Assembly: GCF_000294775.2 (NCBI RefSeq)
Contig: NZ_CP015506.1
Coordinates: 2,579,501-2,643,500 of the forward strand
Direction: 5' to 3'
From: Cytobacillus oceanisediminis 2691
GTDB taxonomy: Bacteria > Bacillota > Bacilli > Bacillales > Cytobacillaceae
DNA: 64,000 nucleotides
The notes under the pieces are model-generated. The model searched no databases. It worked only from the letters and a program-made list of their open reading frames with translations, and was not told the origin of the DNA. The number at the start of each line of letters is the position of its first letter. Position 1 is the stretch's first letter. Positions 62,151-64,000 of this stretch are shown here, piece after piece. Position numbers and translations under genes: made by a program.

Positions 62151-62750
62151 TTAGATTTCCAAATCCATTAGAATGCCCTTTTTCACGTAGTCAATTATTT
62201 TCCGGGCTTCATCAAATGCTCTTTTTCTCCCATAAGGATCCTGCATCCATTGTTCCTTCCCTGTTGCACCATCATCAGAACATACAAGAGAATAGTGAAT
62301 CCACTTCGGCATATACGTCAACAATGTCATGTGCAGCCTTCTCATATGAAAAGGAGCAGTCACAATGATAATATTGGAGATATTCTCCAGCCCGCACATC
62401 CGATCCATAACCAGCATCGAGGCAAGTACATTTTCTTTCGTATGAAGAGAGATATTTTCAATGAAAAGGTCTTTTGGAGGAATTCCGAACCCTATTGCTT
62501 TTTTCATAAGCATTTCTGCTTCAGTCAATTCATGTCCAGACCAACTTACACCGCCGGAGAAAAGTAATTTATTTGCCCTGCCTTTTTGATAAAGTCTGAT
62601 GGCTTCAGGAAGACGATATTCTGCTGCCTTGCTGCTTCCTGGCACAAAGATCAAATCCCCTTTTTGAAGATTATCCTCAATGCCATAGTACAGAAGCATG
62701 GATATATCATTTTCACTTAAATGACTGGGGCTGAATTCTGAGATTTTCAC
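62151..62750 (-). CDS. YdcF-family protein (DUF218)
   Basis: A 199-residue DUF218-type protein. The central VTAPFHMRRLHMTLL and GGVSWSGHELTEAEMLMKKAI segments, with the N-terminal LIFVPGSSKAAEYRLPEAI, are the family marks. YdcF-type proteins may bind SAM or act on sugar-phosphate lipids. Cytoplasmic here; no membrane helix. GGGAGATGTG before the ATG. Confidence 0.82.
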   Translation of the reverse strand: MKISEFSPSHLSENDISMLLYYGIEDNLQKGDLIFVPGSSKAAEYRLPEAIRLYQKGRANKLLFSGGVSWSGHELTEAEMLMKKAIGFGIPPKDLFIENISLHTKENVLASMLVMDRMCGLENISNIIIVTAPFHMRRLHMTLLTYMPKWIHYSLVCSDDGATGKEQWMQDPYGRKRAFDEARKIIDYVKKGILMDLEI

Positions 62751-62846
62751 ACATCTCCCTCCCTTTCACCCTAGCTATATTTACCTTTATTATACTATTC
62801 ATCACGGACAAGAGCTCTTCATACACATGCCTAGAAAAAAATAAAA

Positions 62847-62871
62847 AGCAGCGGAATCCGCTGCTTTTAGT
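62847..62871 (-). terminator. Intrinsic terminator of azoR
   Basis: On the minus strand AAAAGCAGCGGA-TTCCGCTGCTTTT then TATTTTTTT. Confidence 0.9.
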
Positions 62872-63507
62872 TTAGAATGTTTTCGCTTTGTCTTTTGCAC
62901 GTGCAATAGCATCTGCTTTGATTTCTTCGGCTTTATCAGGCATTGCGTTGTGCCCTTCCACAAAAAGTCCTTCAAATGAAGGGACACCGAAGAATTGCAT
63001 TAATACTGTCAAATAGCGGTGACCCATTTCCATCTCTGCTGCAGGTCCTTCGGAATAAATGCCTCCGCGAGCCTGGATGTGAATCGCTTTTTTATCAGAC
63101 AATAATCCAATTGGACCTTCTGCCGTATACTTAAAAGCTTTGCCGGCTACTGCCACAGAATCAAGATACGCTTTCATTACTGGAGGGAACGAGAAGTTCC
63201 AAAGCGGTGTAACGAAAACATATTTATCGGCTGCAACGAATTGTTCGCTTAATTCGGATAAGCGGCCTACTTTCGCCTTTTCATCTTCTGATAGTTCCTC
63301 AAAACCTTTGCCGGACTGAAGTTTACCCCATCCGCTGAATACATCCACATCAATTTGCGGGATATTTTCCTTGTATAAATCAATATGAACTACTTCATCA
63401 TTTGGATTGGCTTCCTTGTAGGAATCAATAAAAGCCTTTCCTGCTGCCATACTATATGACACCTTATCGTCATGAGGGTGTGCTGTAATATACAAAACTT
63501 GAGCCAT
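62872..63507 (-). CDS. azoR: FMN-dependent NADH azoreductase
   Basis: A 211-residue flavodoxin-fold quinone/azo reductase. It opens [20 protein letters not shown], has [19 protein letters not shown] (FMN and quinone contact) and [21 protein letters not shown], and closes with the family's helical end. It matches Bacillus AzoR1/AzoR2 proteins, which detoxify quinones. AAAGGTGATTG before the ATG. Single gene. Confidence 0.93.
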   Translation of the reverse strand: MAQVLYITAHPHDDKVSYSMAAGKAFIDSYKEANPNDEVVHIDLYKENIPQIDVDVFSGWGKLQSGKGFEELSEDEKAKVGRLSELSEQFVAADKYVFVTPLWNFSFPPVMKAYLDSVAVAGKAFKYTAEGPIGLLSDKKAIHIQARGGIYSEGPAAEMEMGHRYLTVLMQFFGVPSFEGLFVEGHNAMPDKAEEIKADAIARAKDKAKTF

Positions 63508-63671
63508 AATTCAATCACCTTTCCATTTTGAGTTGACATTTTAGTTTGAATCAGAAATAAAGTATGTATTCATCTGCAGTATGAACATTTTTATTCTTAA
63601 TCCGAGATAATCATATTCAAAATAAAAAAGAAATTCAAATTATCTGCTCATGCTTATCCATCAAAAATAAA

Positions 63672-63690
63672 AAAGACCCACTACGGGTCC
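63672..63690 (-). terminator. Intrinsic terminator
   Basis: On the minus strand GACCC-GTAGT-GGGTC then TTTTTTATTTT. Confidence 0.82.
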
Positions 63691-63695
63691 TCCCA

Positions 63696-63845
63696 TTATT
63701 CTTGTTCTTCAGTTGAGTATGGATTGGTTCCGATATTTTTTCTCATTTCGTCTGTCAGTTCAAAAGGAATGCTTAAACTTGCTTTATCATCTTTTTCATA
63801 ATTGATTTGCACACTTCCATCATAATGGAATGGCTTATTTTCCAT
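63696..63845 (-). CDS. Small hypothetical protein, 49 aa
   Basis: Unrecognised 49-residue acidic protein (MENKPFHYDGSVQINYEKD, later FELTDEMRKNIGTNPYSTEEQE). The start has AGGAGTGATC 8-9 bases upstream, and an intrinsic terminator lies a few bases after the stop, so it is probably real. No membrane segment. Confidence 0.55.
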   Translation of the reverse strand: MENKPFHYDGSVQINYEKDDKASLSIPFELTDEMRKNIGTNPYSTEEQE

Positions 63846-64000
63846 GCGAAGATCACTCCTAATAGTTTGTTTTAATTTATTATATACTGAAAAGGACCTA
63901 TTTTGTCAGAAAAATATAAAAATTATATCTTTATTTTCCTGCTTCTATTGTCCCCATTGAACATCCATTTTTATTCTGATTTCTTAAAAAATAAAAAAGC
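63846..64000. other. Window end, no gene seen
   Basis: AT-rich. It should hold the promoter of the 49-residue minus-strand gene. No open frame of significance; the window stops inside this region. Confidence 0.4.

Noticed and set aside
1-64000. tRNA or rRNA genes
   Set aside because: No cloverleaf with CCA-type ends or rRNA-like sequence was seen on either strand, although a dedicated search could not be run.

Overview
The window looks like ordinary chromosome of a low-GC, Gram-positive, endospore-forming Bacillaceae (Bacillus/Cytobacillus-like). The signs are strong GGAGG-type ribosome binding sites, frequent TTG/GTG starts, many short intrinsic terminators between convergent genes, close relatives of Bacillus subtilis proteins (YvgN, YjbI, QoxABCD, QueCDE, KipI/KipA/YcsF/YcsG/YcsI, YkkC/YkkD, CwlJ), a sporulation-type sensor kinase and a germination cortex hydrolase. 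No rRNA, tRNA, CRISPR array, insertion sequence or intact prophage was seen. Gene identities come from reading the translations and recalling families; no database search was run.

Layout. 1-14.3 kb: the 3' part of metH, then a mosaic of single genes (HAD phosphatase, DUF3889 secreted protein, double AbrB-type DNA-binding protein, YvgN reductase, truncated haemoglobin behind a perfect Fnr-type box, lipoprotein, duplicated DUF3231 protein, surface beta-propeller protein, EamA exporter, threonine aldolase) with several small genes of 42-66 codons. 14.7-18.6 kb: qoxABCD, the menaquinol oxidase. 19.4-25.4 kb: thiT with a TPP riboswitch, a MATE exporter, an FtsH-like AAA+/M41 protease paralogue and a KinB-like sensor kinase. 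25.4-27.1 kb: a decayed stretch with frameshifted genes, an orphan hairpin and a dispersed repeat. 27.2-31.0 kb: potABCD polyamine importer. 31.1-33.1 kb: queCDE under a preQ1-I riboswitch. 33.4-34.1 kb: a HEPN-like/CBS protein. 34.5-39.2 kb: pxpBCA-ycsG-ycsI, a 5-oxoproline module. 39.2-48.7 kb: a one-domain metallophosphatase, SDR, AI-2E transporter, HIT protein plus P-loop kinase, a degenerate tandem repeat, a second MurG-like glycosyltransferase, the guanidine exporter pair under a guanidine-I riboswitch, an orphan helicase-loader-like gene, and exoA. 48.8-52.1 kb: a TPP-riboswitch operon (SDR-thiM-thiD-thiE). 52.2-64 kb: OsmC protein, Cof-type phosphatase, ECF sigma/anti-sigma pair with an ECF-type promoter, AbrB-family permease, C39 peptidase, MerR-headed coiled-coil protein with an inverted repeat in front of it, speD, a CAP-domain protein, cwlJ, YdcF protein and azoR.

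How genes work together. Four metabolite riboswitches (two TPP, one preQ1-I, one guanidine-I) control salvage, synthesis or export of their own ligands. speD (spermidine synthesis) and potABCD (uptake) both serve the polyamine pool. pxpABC, with the D-glutamate-cyclase-related YcsI and an NRAMP-fold transporter, forms a 5-oxoproline disposal unit. The qox oxidase and the Fnr-box haemoglobin point to adjustment of respiration to oxygen.

The most interesting leads are: a repeat family that starts at or within about 4 bp of stop codons in three places and in the same orientation as the gene; the HEPN-like/CBS fusion; the SDR heading a TPP-riboswitch thiazole-salvage operon; the Fnr box at the expected -41.5 position before a haemoglobin; the ECF sigma operon whose anti-sigma factor lacks a zinc motif; and several probable pseudogenes.
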